A stretch of 64,000 nt of DNA from Butyricimonas faecihominis (GCF_033096445.1 NZ_AP028155.1:4283880-4347879), one strand, 5' to 3'. Counted from the stretch's first letter, positions 7,824 through 17,706 are shown. Notes: generated by a model not told the origin, from the sequence alone. A program made the numbers and translations.

Positions 7824-10800
7824 TTACGCGGTTTCAACCTCAGGTACTGAATCTATCGAATTGACAAATTTAACCAATTGCGGATCTGAATCTTTTTGTA
7901 TGAGGTTTCGGAGACTCTTTTTCAATTCATAAGCATCATCCCCTGCTGTATTTATTAAATCCATATAAAAATCTTTGTTTTGCAGAATCAATGAACGGCA
8001 TGCCCCATCGGAAATTACAGGTTTCACTATTTTATCAATAACGTCTCCAGCTTGACTTTTCAAATTACCATGCGATCTAAGCCATGTTTCGAAAAATTGA
8101 AACTTTATTGCATTGATAGTCTTTTTACCGATGCAGAAATCATTTCTTATATCGGTAACTGTCGATTTAATTTTTCGTTTATCCAATCTTTCAACTATAT
8201 TCTTGAAACAATTAGGGAAAGGATTCAAACTTTGAGTTCCAGAAGCAATATCCATCAGAATCTTTTTGCCAAATTCAGTCAAGTTATCTGGCAAGGATTT
8301 GATTTTAGCCAGTAAATGTTTTATTGCGACAAACCAATAATATGATGTATGTGCTGTTCTTTGGGCGTATAATGTATCAACACTTATTTCAGACAACGCT
8401 TCGAACGCTATTTTATTGATATGATCGGTCAGGACATTGCTTATTTTAGTGGTCAAATCGTAAAAAGATGCGTCAGGAATTACATCTTTAATATTGTTCT
8501 TAGTGATATACTTATCCAAATCGGTATTCCACTCTGCTAAATGCTCGATAAATACCTCATCCGTTACACCTATTCTGTTCTTAATATCTTCAAATTGGGG
8601 CAATATGTCTGAGAGCAATAATTTATAGCCAAGTTTATGATTTACCATGTATTGTAGTGTTTCATTTAATAGCGGTATATTCCATCCCACACTATTTACT
8701 AATAAGTCTCCATGATCCACATAATAGTCCATGAGTTCTGCAACATATTTTATATCTCCACCCTCTATTAAGGAAACGGAATGACCATGTGCCAATTGCA
8801 TGGCGACTAAATCGTAATATCCAGACTCTTTAATGTTTCGGCCATCAGTTTCTAATTCAGAATGCAACTGATTTATGTAGGTTGAATCTAACGTTACAGG
8901 TAAAGGTCTTTCTTCGTCAGATGCCAATAAACGATAGGTTGTAAATATAGCCCCTATATTATCTTTATTTACATTCTGTTCATCAATGCAATTCGTGATC
9001 GCTTGCAAAAGCGTTGGAAACGTATAGGTAGAATTATCTTTTAACGTTTTTACAATATCTGCATGGTCGAAATTATCGGGTAGTAAGTTTGCCAAATAAT
9101 TATCGAGCGCCTCCGAATTTGTTGCTACTTGATAATATTTATATGCTTTAGTTGTCGCGTTATCCCGATAGGCAGCATCTGTTGCATTTGCAGCTTGAAT
9201 ATAATCGATAAATGTATTTGGCTTGACTGTTTTTGCTTCAATCAATGACGTAAAATCGCACGCCAACTTATTTTGCGCAATAAACCTGTCTATTGCATCT
9301 AACGTTTTGAAATAGTCGCCGCCATTGAAGTCATTGAACCGAACTATCTTCTTATATAATTGAGCAATCACATGGTTTTGGCTTTCCGTGTCTAAATGCA
9401 ACAGCAGTTCTTGGTATTCGACAGGGAACACCTGCTTCTCTATGGATTCTTTTAATTTCAATTGTGCTATTCTTTGCCATACACGCAGAATAACATCGCT
9501 CTTTCGAGTTAATTTATGCAAACAATGTATAATCTTATCGATAAGCGCATTGTCCATACATTGTATAACTTCTTCTAATACAGTGTCAAATTGTTTATTA
9601 GTCTCTGCATATTGATTTATGTCGTGGTCTTCTTCTCCGTTGATGCAGCCTTCAATATATTTTTTCAATGGAATTTGTCGAGCATCTTCAACATCGACAC
9701 CATATACCAAAGCTGCAATTTCGCGTTGTGTTTGCAGATCATTGTTAATTATTGTTTGAATGCCATTCAGATAGTCGCCGGACAATATTTGTTCTACTGG
9801 ATTTGCCAGAATATCCGTCTTCTTCAAACAGAACAATGCTATGTTTATCATCAAAATTTCGTTACACCACTCTTGTTTAAGAGCGACCATCTCATTGATA
9901 TATGATATAATTTCCCTAACATTGGCATTAGGATTTACCAATCTGAATATCCGATTTATAGTTTCTTTCGCTTCATTTTCTGTTTCTCCAAATGCTTCAA
10001 CAAACAGTTTGTTGAATATACTTCGATAGTCGGTAATAACAGGAGGAGCAACACGATAAACAATAGGGAAAGTTTTATTGATAAAATACTTGGTCAGTTG
10101 TTTCGTTTGTTCGTCGGTCTCATCTCCGAATGCACAAGCTAAATGTGTTTCATCGAAAGGAATAACAGCCCAAACATTTTCAAAACCGCTATCGGCGAAG
10201 AACGTATGGATAGAAGACCATAATTCTTTTACTTTTTCAGCGGGGAGACGATCCATGTTGTCAAAAACAAGGACTAATTTACGTTGTCCTTTTTCCTTGA
10301 TAAAATCAGAAATGTCTTGCATCCATGTTTTGAACTCGTAAACCGTTGGTTCGTCTTCGCTCAAAGTCTCATAGCAAACGTCCTTTTCGACTTTATCTTG
10401 ATAAATAGCTAACATATAACTCCATCCATATTTATGATCTTTGCTATATGCCCATTTCCAAACGCACAATGCAATAAGAACTGGCAGTGCAGCTATGATA
10501 ATAGACAATAAAGAAAACCACCATGTTGTGGGTGTAGGTTTTACTGCATACGCAATAAATGTAAATATCGGAGTTAAAACTGCAACCAAAAATGCCGCAA
10601 CCATACCATTACTGATAAGGGGATATTTTTCGGTTACGGTCTCCGTTTTACGGGCTAATAAATATTTCAGCTTTTCAGACCATGATACGGTTTTCGTACC
10701 TCCACCTTTGACTTTTATTGTTGCATTTCCAGATAGGATACCATCATCAATAAGTTTGCTTGTAAGCAATTCCAATATAGAGCGGCGTTGCAAGTCCTCT

Positions 10801-11078
10801 TGATGTCCCCATGCGTCATACTCAAAAAAGTAATAGTCGTCTGATAATTCACGTTCCAACATTTTAACCACGTTGGATTTTCCAGATCCCCAAATACCTT
10901 CGATGCCGATAATTCGAGGTAAAGTACATTCCTCATCCAATGAATCATTCTGACAAAAATGGCGAGCAATAGTTTTTGCCAACCTTTCTTGCGAACCTCC
11001 ATCGAATTTGTCAATACCACACGGTTTATTTTGGATAAACCGCGGATATTGCTGTTTGGATTGTAGTTTTGTTTCCAT
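7824..11078 (-). CDS. KAP-family membrane P-loop NTPase (cargo, possible defence)
   Basis: A 1084-residue protein. Residues 20-310 are a KAP P-loop domain: Walker A GIWGSGKS (61-68), two membrane helices inserted after it (about 158-178 and 185-209), and Walker B KLVLVFD with NMDRLP (267-279). The remaining 770 residues look helical and show no family I can name. KAP NTPases are membrane-linked and several, such as PifA of plasmid F, exclude phages, so phage defence is a reasonable inference but unproven. It follows the DUF4143 gene by 16 bases on the same strand, so the two form an operon. Its lower GC than tra/mob marks it as cargo. Confidence 0.85.
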   Translation of the reverse strand: METKLQSKQQYPRFIQNKPCGIDKFDGGSQERLAKTIARHFCQNDSLDEECTLPRIIGIEGIWGSGKSNVVKMLERELSDDYYFFEYDAWGHQEDLQRRSILELLTSKLIDDGILSGNATIKVKGGGTKTVSWSEKLKYLLARKTETVTEKYPLISNGMVAAFLVAVLTPIFTFIAYAVKPTPTTWWFSLLSIIIAALPVLIALCVWKWAYSKDHKYGWSYMLAIYQDKVEKDVCYETLSEDEPTVYEFKTWMQDISDFIKEKGQRKLVLVFDNMDRLPAEKVKELWSSIHTFFADSGFENVWAVIPFDETHLACAFGDETDEQTKQLTKYFINKTFPIVYRVAPPVITDYRSIFNKLFVEAFGETENEAKETINRIFRLVNPNANVREIISYINEMVALKQEWCNEILMINIALFCLKKTDILANPVEQILSGDYLNGIQTIINNDLQTQREIAALVYGVDVEDARQIPLKKYIEGCINGEEDHDINQYAETNKQFDTVLEEVIQCMDNALIDKIIHCLHKLTRKSDVILRVWQRIAQLKLKESIEKQVFPVEYQELLLHLDTESQNHVIAQLYKKIVRFNDFNGGDYFKTLDAIDRFIAQNKLACDFTSLIEAKTVKPNTFIDYIQAANATDAAYRDNATTKAYKYYQVATNSEALDNYLANLLPDNFDHADIVKTLKDNSTYTFPTLLQAITNCIDEQNVNKDNIGAIFTTYRLLASDEERPLPVTLDSTYINQLHSELETDGRNIKESGYYDLVAMQLAHGHSVSLIEGGDIKYVAELMDYYVDHGDLLVNSVGWNIPLLNETLQYMVNHKLGYKLLLSDILPQFEDIKNRIGVTDEVFIEHLAEWNTDLDKYITKNNIKDVIPDASFYDLTTKISNVLTDHINKIAFEALSEISVDTLYAQRTAHTSYYWFVAIKHLLAKIKSLPDNLTEFGKKILMDIASGTQSLNPFPNCFKNIVERLDKRKIKSTVTDIRNDFCIGKKTINAIKFQFFETWLRSHGNLKSQAGDVIDKIVKPVISDGACRSLILQNKDFYMDLINTAGDDAYELKKSLRNLIQKDSDPQLVKFVNSIDSVPEVETA

Positions 11079-11094
11079 ATACGTAATTTATTGA

Positions 11095-12225
11095 TTATAC
11101 GAACTCCAAATAATTCTCCCGATTTACCACATGAAACTCGGCATAGGGATAGGCTTCTTGGAAGGCTTTCGGTGCGGCCGGCATTTTATTTCCCCACTTG
11201 AACTCCAAGGCGGTAAGACTGTCGGCACTCTCCTCAATCAGGTCGATTTCCTGTTTGTCGTAGGTGCGCCAGAAATAGAACTCCCTGTGCAGTCCCTCAT
11301 TGAAGTTCGCTTTGCGCCGCTCTCCGATGATGTAGTTCTCCCACAGCGCACCGACATCCTGCCGAATGGCCAGCGGTGAGAAAGCCCCGATAATGGCATT
11401 GCGAATGCCGTTGTCGTAGAAGTACCACTTGCCAGCTTTTGTAACCTCCTTGCGTAGGTTACGCGAATAAGCCCCCAGACGATAGATAACGAAGACCTTT
11501 TCCAATAGGTCGAGGTATTTTTCAACGGTCGTCTTGCTCATGCCGAGTTGTTTACCTAACTCTTCGTAAGAAACTTCGCTGCCCAACTGAAAAGCTATCA
11601 ATCGCAGTAGATCGCGCATCTTGCTCGAATTTTTTAAGCCGTCAATTGCTAAGATATCTTTAAGCAGGTATGCACCGACAATATCACGTAGGTAGTCTGT
11701 TTTACGTTCATAGTTCTCCATCATTACTACTTCGGGATAGGAACCGTAAATCAAGCGCGCTTCGAGGTTCTGGCGGGTTTCAAGTGCCGTTTCCGTCTGT
11801 GCGATTTCCCGTTGCGAGAATGGTGTAAGGAGAAATTGCGTACTGCGGCCGACCAACGGTTCACCAGTCTTATTCAGCAAATCGAATGACGAAGAACCAC
11901 TTGCCAAGACACTTATTCCCGGTATTTCATCAACTATCAACTTCAGAATACTACCGATTTGTGGTATGTTCTGTGCCTCATCAATAGCCAGCAAATCAAT
12001 ACCATCCAATAAATGCCGATAATTGGCTATTGAGCGATTCTCCAATAGTGCTAATGTGTCGTAGTCTTCGCCGTTGAGCATCATCGTCCTACCTGAATAG
12101 TTGTCCACAATTTTACGCATCATTACCGTTTTACCAACACGGCGAGCACCAAAAATCAGTACTGCTTTATTGGGCGCGATTCGTGCTGTAATCTTCTCTT
12201 GAAGTATTCTATTTACTGTTTCCAT
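11095..12225 (-). CDS. AAA-family ATPase with DUF4143 domain
   Basis: A 376-residue ATP-binding protein. Walker A GARRVGKT lies at 26-33, Walker B with IDEAQNIP at 81-88 and a sensor-like LASGSSSFDL follows. The second half has the DUF4143 domain, with a winged-helix-like stretch (YEELGKQLGMSKTTVEKYLD) and a nuclease-fold-like end (REFYFWRTYDKQEIDLI, then ALEFKWG). The D-x(n)-ExK pattern in that tail resembles PD-(D/E)XK proteins. The family is common in Bacteroidetes mobile elements but of unknown role. It is first gene of an operon with the KAP NTPase, and its promoter carries a direct repeat (12268-12315). Confidence 0.85.
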   Translation of the reverse strand: METVNRILQEKITARIAPNKAVLIFGARRVGKTVMMRKIVDNYSGRTMMLNGEDYDTLALLENRSIANYRHLLDGIDLLAIDEAQNIPQIGSILKLIVDEIPGISVLASGSSSFDLLNKTGEPLVGRSTQFLLTPFSQREIAQTETALETRQNLEARLIYGSYPEVVMMENYERKTDYLRDIVGAYLLKDILAIDGLKNSSKMRDLLRLIAFQLGSEVSYEELGKQLGMSKTTVEKYLDLLEKVFVIYRLGAYSRNLRKEVTKAGKWYFYDNGIRNAIIGAFSPLAIRQDVGALWENYIIGERRKANFNEGLHREFYFWRTYDKQEIDLIEESADSLTALEFKWGNKMPAAPKAFQEAYPYAEFHVVNRENYLEFV

Positions 12226-12243
12226 ACCTTATAAAATATAATG

Positions 12244-12315
12244 CAAAGATAATCATATTTTTTTAATTGGCGAATTTTACAAAAAAAACGGGCTATTAAA
12301 TGGCGATTTTTACAA
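12244..12315 (-). promoter_or_regulatory. Promoter and direct-repeat operator of the DUF4143-KAP operon
   Basis: On the minus strand TATCTTTG (12244-12251) matches the Bacteroides -7 box TAnnTTTG, 19 bases before the ATG. Upstream, TGGCGAATTTTACAA (12268-12282) and TGGCGATTTTTACAA (12301-12315) repeat with a 33-base period, about three helical turns. The proximal copy covers the -33 position, so a bound regulator would repress. I suspect self-regulation by the winged-helix part of the DUF4143 protein. Confidence 0.5.
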
Positions 12316-12476
12316 CCACAATCTTATGGAAGTTGTTTCATTGTTTTTAGTAATGATATATGTTCATACTATGATGACTCAATAATTTACCAGACATACG
12401 TTTCTGAAATTTGTCCTTATAGGAATGAAAAACTCACATATATTGTGCTAATTAATATATAATTAAATGAAAATAA
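12316..12476. other. Intergenic stretch without recognisable gene
   Basis: AT-rich sequence between the upstream operator of the DUF4143 operon and the rteC terminator. I see no ORF or repeat of note. Confidence 0.5.
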
Positions 12477-12505
12477 AAAGACAGGATACGAGTATTCCTG
12501 TCTTC
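12477..12505 (-). terminator. Intrinsic terminator after rteC
   Basis: On the minus strand AAGACAGGA and TCCTGTCTT form a 9-bp stem around ATACTCGTA, followed by TTTATTTTC. It lies just past the rteC stop codon. Confidence 0.75.
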
Positions 12506-12526
12506 TCATATGTAATGGATATTTTT

Positions 12527-13132
12527 TTATTTTCTCATCCGCTCCAACTCCTCATCACGCAACATTCTCTCGTTCAGTTTTTCCTGCATCCTGTCAATGA
12601 AATAGGTGCGGCTTTCGTTCTTCCGGCGTTTGATATCAGTGTAGAAGCGGTAGCAGTCTTTAGAATCAACCCCGAATATCTTATAGAGAAGTGGGGCGAG
12701 CTGTTTGAGCGGCATATTGCCGTTGTTGATGCAGCCCATCACGTCTATGCCGTAGATAAGTTCCACGAGGTCGATGGCATTGCCCGTCCATTGAAGAAGG
12801 CTGGCGGTGGTTTCTGTTGCGTTGTTGGCGGATATTAGTGGTGGCACTTGGGGCGTGGCAAGGAATTTCTGCATCTTTCTTACGAAAGACAGAGCCTTGC
12901 TGACGTAGGCGGCAATCTCTCTTTTTTCTTCTGACAGATTACGTACGGGATGGTGCTGCAACTCGATTTCGATGTAGGCAAGCGCGATGACGGTAAGGTT
13001 CATGTCCATGCCGCCGTTGCACAGTTCGATCACTTGGGTGGCGAAAGCCGTGTATGCCGTTTCCATATTGCAGTCGCCGGCTTCGTTTATCAGGCGGAAA
13101 AAGTCGGTTTCCGCCAGCAAGAAATAATTCAT
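12527..13132 (-). CDS. rteC: RteC, regulator of conjugative transposon excision
   Basis: A 201-residue protein from MNYFLLAETDFFRLINEAGD. It matches the RteC family of CTnDOT elements over its length, including the C-terminal winged-helix region (KQLAPLLYKIFGVDSKDCYR, then YFIDRMQEKLNER). In CTnDOT, RteB turns on rteC and RteC activates the xis2c-xis2d-orf3-exc excision operon, so this is the link between tetracycline sensing and excision. The frame extends 21 codons upstream (start at 13195), but that part is not typical of the family. A terminator just upstream separates it from the RibD-like gene, consistent with its own RteB-driven promoter. Confidence 0.92.
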   Translation of the reverse strand: MNYFLLAETDFFRLINEAGDCNMETAYTAFATQVIELCNGGMDMNLTVIALAYIEIELQHHPVRNLSEEKREIAAYVSKALSFVRKMQKFLATPQVPPLISANNATETTASLLQWTGNAIDLVELIYGIDVMGCINNGNMPLKQLAPLLYKIFGVDSKDCYRFYTDIKRRKNESRTYFIDRMQEKLNERMLRDEELERMRK

Positions 13133-13207
13133 GGTTCTGTCAATTTTGAAAATTACACTTTGTTTTCTGCGTGCGCACATGAATATAATTGGCAAAAAAC
13201 GCGGCAG

Positions 13208-13253
13208 AAAATAAAAAATCCAACACTCAATTTTACAAAGTGCTGGATTTCAG
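13208..13253 (-). terminator. Terminator between RibD-like gene and rteC
   Basis: On the minus strand AAATCCAGCACT and AGTGTTGGATTT form a 12-bp stem with one G-T pair around TTGTAAAATTG, followed by a T-rich tail. It isolates rteC from the gene upstream. Confidence 0.65.
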
Positions 13254-13370
13254 AGGTATAAAATTCAGTATTTTTTCACAAGGACAAATTATCTCCGACT
13301 TAAATTGTTTGTAATCGGAACATTTATTCTATTCCTGAAAATAGAAATGTATGCTTGCCGCACATTTTGG

Positions 13371-13793
13371 CTATCTTGCTTTTTTATCAAGGATATAGAT
13401 AATGCGACATACACCGTTGGGATAGCTTTTCAAAGAGGAAAGCGTCCAGTGTTGCTCTGGCAGAGCCGACTTAAAAAAATGTCGTCCGCTTCCGGATATG
13501 AAAGGAACGGTGTATAGTATGATTTCATCCACAGCGTGCATCCGCAGCAGTCCGTTTATATAGTCTGCCGTGTCCGGTGTGGCTTCCGCGAGGTAACGGA
13601 TGTTTGTGCAGTCTTTTCTCCATTCGTGCAGCATTGAAATGGAATAGTCCGGTGTCACACGGTAAAAGGCTTTCTTCCTGATTTCATCAAGACCGCAACG
13701 GTCAAGGCACAAATCCTGATGTGCTTTATCATATAACTCTGAAGAAAGACATCCGTCCATCGTCAGTACGGCGAGAATCTGAACTTTACCCAT
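13371..13793 (-). CDS. RibD C-terminal / dihydrofolate-reductase-like protein
   Basis: A 140-residue protein beginning MGKVQILAVLTMDGCLSSEL, the typical opening of RibD C-terminal/DHFR-like reductases, with a later VDEIILYTVPFISGSGRHFF matching the family's C-terminal strand-helix. It is shorter than usual (about 170-180 residues), so part of the nucleotide-binding fold may be missing. A gene like this sits between rteB and rteC in CTnDOT relatives. Its substrate and its relevance to tetracycline response are unknown. Confidence 0.7.
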   Translation of the reverse strand: MGKVQILAVLTMDGCLSSELYDKAHQDLCLDRCGLDEIRKKAFYRVTPDYSISMLHEWRKDCTNIRYLAEATPDTADYINGLLRMHAVDEIILYTVPFISGSGRHFFKSALPEQHWTLSSLKSYPNGVCRIIYILDKKAR

Positions 13794-14072
13794 AATCGTT
13801 TCCTTTCGTTAGGCAAGGGTAAAAAAGTAGCGTGCAATTCACACTACCTTCAAGCGATGGCTCTGGTAAAGCCTTTACGGAGAGTACGTGAATGCACGCT
13901 ATGCGTAAGCATAGCATAAGCATCACGCAATCGTCTCCGTAGTTCCAATTTACCAGATTTTCGCTTGAAACGCCTTGCGGTCTTATCCTATATGTTGGCG
14001 GCGAAAAGCTCCTGCCAATCGCCGTTTTTCTCAAATGTTATGCAAAGATAGCCAAATTCAGTGAATTACGGG
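13794..14072 (-). terminator. Structured rteB 3' region with terminator-like hairpin
   Basis: 279 bases without a gene. On the minus strand TAGCGTGCATTCAC (13888-13901) pairs with GTGAATTGCACGCTA (13828-13842), followed by CTTTTTTAC. A nested repeat around GCTTATGC/GCTTACGC lies upstream. This probably ends the tetQ-rteA-rteB transcript. Confidence 0.55.
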
Positions 14073-15395
14073 CTATGATTGCTTGAATTTATATTTAAGT
14101 CCATACTCTTCAAGTTTGCTGTATAGTGTTGTCCTGCCTATGCCGAGCAGTTCTGCGGCGACACTCCGGTTGCCGTTTGCCTGTTTCAACGCACGCAATA
14201 TCCGCTCCTTATCCTCCGCGTCATTGCGCAAGGCGAAGCTGACAGTAGAGGTCGGTTTCGTCACGGCAAGTTCCAGATGCTCTTTCATGACAACACCTTC
14301 CTGCGCCTGCAATACAGCACCCATAACTTTCTGCCGAAGTTCCCGCACGTTGCCCGGCCATGCGTGTGTCAGCAACGCTTTACGTGCTTCGGAACTGAAC
14401 CCGCTCACGCTACACTCCAGCTCTCTGTTTGCCATATCACGGAAGAACTCTGCCAGCGGCATAATGTCTTCTTGACAGTCACGCAACGGAGGAACGGTTA
14501 TCCCGAAGTCGTGCAGGCGGTACAGAAGATCCTGCCGAAAACGCTTTTCATTCACCGATACCTCCAAATCTTCATTGGTAGCAGCGATGATGCGGACATT
14601 GAAATTCCGGTCTGCCTTGTCTCCGACCGGGCGATACCGCCTCTCCTGTATGGCACGGAGCAACATCTGTTGGGTTTCCAACGCGAGGTTTCCTACCTCG
14701 TCCAGAAACAACGTGCCGCCTTCCGCCTCATGGAAATATCCTTTCTTGGCATTGTCCGCACCTGTAAATGCACCTTTGACGTGTCCGAAGAAAGCCGACG
14801 GTGCAAGCTCTTTGGAGAGTGAACCGCAGTCCACCGCCACAAATGGCTTGCCTGCACGTTTGCTCTTGTCATGCAACAGGTGGGCAATATGCTCCTTGCC
14901 CGTGCCGTTCTCACCAAATATCATCACGCTCATATCGGTGGCGGCTACCAGCCTTATGCGGTGCATGATTTTCTGAAAGGCGGAACCTTCACGGGCGAAT
15001 ATAGGCATACGGCGTTGTCCTGCCTGACGTTCTTTCAGTATGGAACGGATCAGGGGGACAAGTTTATCCTCCACAAGCTGTTTGGGAATATAGTCTATCG
15101 AGCCGAGTTTCATGCTTTCCACGGCGGTATTAACTTCGGCGTAGTCGGTCATAATGATGAAGGGCTGCATCTTTCCCTCCTTTCGCATCCAGCACAAAAG
15201 GTCTATGCCACTGCCGTCAGGCAGACGCAGGTCGGCAACCACGATATCATTATCTGTTGCCTGTTGCAGATGTTTCTTCGCGGTTGAGAGGTGGTAAGCC
15301 TTCATATTGCGGTAGCCCTCCCGTGACAGCATATTGCAGACATATTCGCAATACACGATGTTGTCTTCCACCACAATTATTTTTGTCTTATTCAT
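14073..15395 (-). CDS. rteB: RteB, NtrC-type response regulator
   Basis: A 440-residue sigma-54 activator. The receiver domain has phospho-acceptor D55 in VVADLRLPDGSG. The AAA+ domain has Walker A GENGTGKE (161-168) and the sigma-54 contact loop GAFTGA (208-213). A Fis-type helix-turn-helix (GNRSVAAELLGIGRTTLYSK) closes the protein. It is the partner of RteA and in CTnDOT activates rteC. Its start overlaps the rteA stop by eight bases. Confidence 0.95.
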   Translation of the reverse strand: MNKTKIIVVEDNIVYCEYVCNMLSREGYRNMKAYHLSTAKKHLQQATDNDIVVADLRLPDGSGIDLLCWMRKEGKMQPFIIMTDYAEVNTAVESMKLGSIDYIPKQLVEDKLVPLIRSILKERQAGQRRMPIFAREGSAFQKIMHRIRLVAATDMSVMIFGENGTGKEHIAHLLHDKSKRAGKPFVAVDCGSLSKELAPSAFFGHVKGAFTGADNAKKGYFHEAEGGTLFLDEVGNLALETQQMLLRAIQERRYRPVGDKADRNFNVRIIAATNEDLEVSVNEKRFRQDLLYRLHDFGITVPPLRDCQEDIMPLAEFFRDMANRELECSVSGFSSEARKALLTHAWPGNVRELRQKVMGAVLQAQEGVVMKEHLELAVTKPTSTVSFALRNDAEDKERILRALKQANGNRSVAAELLGIGRTTLYSKLEEYGLKYKFKQS

Positions 15396-17706
15396 CTTCG
15401 TATTTTCTCCTTTCCTCTTCTGCCAACCGTATTATTTCCACTCCCTTATCCAGCACGGCAGTCACGGCATGGCTTAACGCTTCACCATCCGGGAGAGCAT
15501 CGCCACGAAGCAATCCGTAAAGTACATTCAGCGGTTGGTCGGCACGGAGCACCTCCCACGAACTGCGCAGGTGGTGGATCAGGGAATCCAGCTTTTGCAG
15601 GTCTTTTTCTTTTGCTGCATCCCGTACCGCCTGCATTTCCTTTTCTGTTTCAGTTATCAACTTTTCCAGCATGACGGCTTCATTGCCATAGGACAATAAG
15701 GCGGAAAAGTCCGGTTTCCCGTCCGGTGTCGCTTTTATGGCACACCTGTCGGAAACCTCCATCAGTTCCGATATGGAGAACGGTTTGAACAGGCATCCGG
15801 CAAAGCCTTTTGCCAATAGTTCCCCTTTGTTACAACTGCCCGAAGCGGTTGCCACAACCACCGGGATTGTTGGTGAATTGCCCACGTTGGACGAACGCAA
15901 CAGTTCCAGCAATTCGAAACCGTTTATATCGGGCATATTCAAGTCTGTCAGCAACAGGCTGTATTCTTTCTGGCGTATCATTTCCATCAGTGCCGCAGCA
16001 TCGGTGCAAGTGTCGCAGTGTATTCCTTCTTGGGAATACATCTCTTTCAGCATCAGAAGTAATACCTCATCATTGTCAATGGCGACAACATCATGGAATT
16101 TATTGTTATGATAAACAGGTGTATTGCTTGTATATCCAAGCTGTTCTTCAGCTTCCTGCATAGAAATTTCAACTGTGAAACGACTGCCTTTCCCTTTCTT
16201 GCTGTCTAAACGGATTGTTCCGCCAAGCATCGACACAATATTACGCATTATGGCAAGCCCAAGCCCGAAACCCTCCTTTGCGGCGGCATTTGATAGACGT
16301 TCAAACGCACCGAACGCTTGTTTCTGTTCCTCTTCTGTCATGCCTGTACCTGTATCTTCAACGACCAGTGTCAGAACTCCATTATCATATTCAGTAATCA
16401 AAGAAACACCGCCTTCTTCTGTGAACTTGACAGCGTTTGACAGCAGGTTATTCCCGATTTGTATTATTCGCTCTTTGTCGGTCAATACAATGGCATCGTG
16501 TCCAGTCTTCACGGACAAGGACAGCCCTTTGTTCACGGCAACAGGCATGAACTCCGTTTCAAGTGTGTGCGTGATTGCTGAAATCCGGCAGGGTGACAGA
16601 CGGGGCTGTTCCTTGCCGTTGTCCAGGCGGAAGAAGTCAAGCAAAGTGTTAAGCATATCCCGCATACGGTCGGAGGATTGCAGTATGTTTTGGATATACT
16701 GCCCGGACTTATCCTCACACTGTTCTTTCCGTATCAGTCCGGCATAGCCTGTTATTGCTGTCAGCGGTGTGCGCAGTTCATGGGTGATAGTATGTACCGC
16801 CTTCTTCCTTGACGTTATCAGTGCCTCGTTCCGTTGTACGGATTGTTCCAGTTGCCTTATCAAATCAGTTGTCTTGTGCTTGTATTGTTTAATGCTTTTT
16901 GCATCACGATGTATGATGATGTAGGAAATTAACAACAATAGAAGAACGAATCCCATTAAACCGCCTACTTGCATAAATGACTTTTCACGCATGGCAACTA
17001 TTTCGTTTTCCCGGCTTTGCAGTTCGGTTTGTACCTTTTCTTCTATTTGGCAAATCAATTCTTGCAGTTGTCTGTTAAGTTCTGCATTACGAGCTGCAAG
17101 GCTGTCGGCTTGTTCCGACAATTGGCGATCCTGCACTTTCTGTTCGCTGATTACGTTTCTATTGACCGAATGAAGGATAGTGGTTGATACTGCTGGAGTT
17201 ACTTCCTTTTTTTTGCCGAATATGCCTAAGAAACCTTTTCGTTTTGGCTTTTTGGACTGTTCCTGCACACTTTTCTGTACAATAACCGGAATTTGATTGG
17301 CTATCTTCTTGTTAATAGATTGTTGTTCATCCATTAACCGGACTATCTGGAACATCTGTCGTTCCTTATCCTCTAAAAGACTGCGCACACTATCGATGCG
17401 CTCTGCTGGATAGGTGGCCTTGAAACGGCAGAGCATACTGTCCATTGCCATACGCCGTGCATGGTAATGCTCGATATCTTTATCGTTCCATTCCAGTATT
17501 GTTTCACCCAATAGAGAAAATTTTATCATTTGAATATTGATATTGTTTATTTCTTTTCGGAGCTCGTCTATTTTTTTATTGCCAAGTTCTAATGCTTCTA
17601 TCTCCTGCCATTCATAGAGGCTATTATATGCCATACATCCGATAAGAATGGAGATAAGTATATATCCCAACCGTATTGCCTTATAGAAATTTCCTGACCG
17701 CTCCAT
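15388..17706 (-). CDS. rteA: RteA, hybrid sensor histidine kinase
   Basis: A 772-residue membrane kinase. Two membrane helices (about 12-28 and 246-266) bracket a periplasmic, largely coiled-coil sensor. The H-box HELRTPLTAITGYAG carries H309, the ATPase domain has ED-T-G-TGM and GLGLAI motifs, and the receiver domain has D589 in LLLTDLNMPD. The tail has an HPt-like helix with HHLRSS. It senses the inducing state during tetracycline exposure and phosphorylates RteB. It shares one base with tetQ (the A of its ATG is the last base of the tetQ stop). Confidence 0.95.
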   Translation of the reverse strand: MERSGNFYKAIRLGYILISILIGCMAYNSLYEWQEIEALELGNKKIDELRKEINNINIQMIKFSLLGETILEWNDKDIEHYHARRMAMDSMLCRFKATYPAERIDSVRSLLEDKERQMFQIVRLMDEQQSINKKIANQIPVIVQKSVQEQSKKPKRKGFLGIFGKKKEVTPAVSTTILHSVNRNVISEQKVQDRQLSEQADSLAARNAELNRQLQELICQIEEKVQTELQSRENEIVAMREKSFMQVGGLMGFVLLLLLISYIIIHRDAKSIKQYKHKTTDLIRQLEQSVQRNEALITSRKKAVHTITHELRTPLTAITGYAGLIRKEQCEDKSGQYIQNILQSSDRMRDMLNTLLDFFRLDNGKEQPRLSPCRISAITHTLETEFMPVAVNKGLSLSVKTGHDAIVLTDKERIIQIGNNLLSNAVKFTEEGGVSLITEYDNGVLTLVVEDTGTGMTEEEQKQAFGAFERLSNAAAKEGFGLGLAIMRNIVSMLGGTIRLDSKKGKGSRFTVEISMQEAEEQLGYTSNTPVYHNNKFHDVVAIDNDEVLLLMLKEMYSQEGIHCDTCTDAAALMEMIRQKEYSLLLTDLNMPDINGFELLELLRSSNVGNSPTIPVVVATASGSCNKGELLAKGFAGCLFKPFSISELMEVSDRCAIKATPDGKPDFSALLSYGNEAVMLEKLITETEKEMQAVRDAAKEKDLQKLDSLIHHLRSSWEVLRADQPLNVLYGLLRGDALPDGEALSHAVTAVLDKGVEIIRLAEEERRKYEDE

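Noticed and set aside
13786-14034. Minus-strand ORF between rteB and the RibD-like gene
   Set aside because: It runs through the inverted repeats of the rteB terminator and shows no protein-like pattern.
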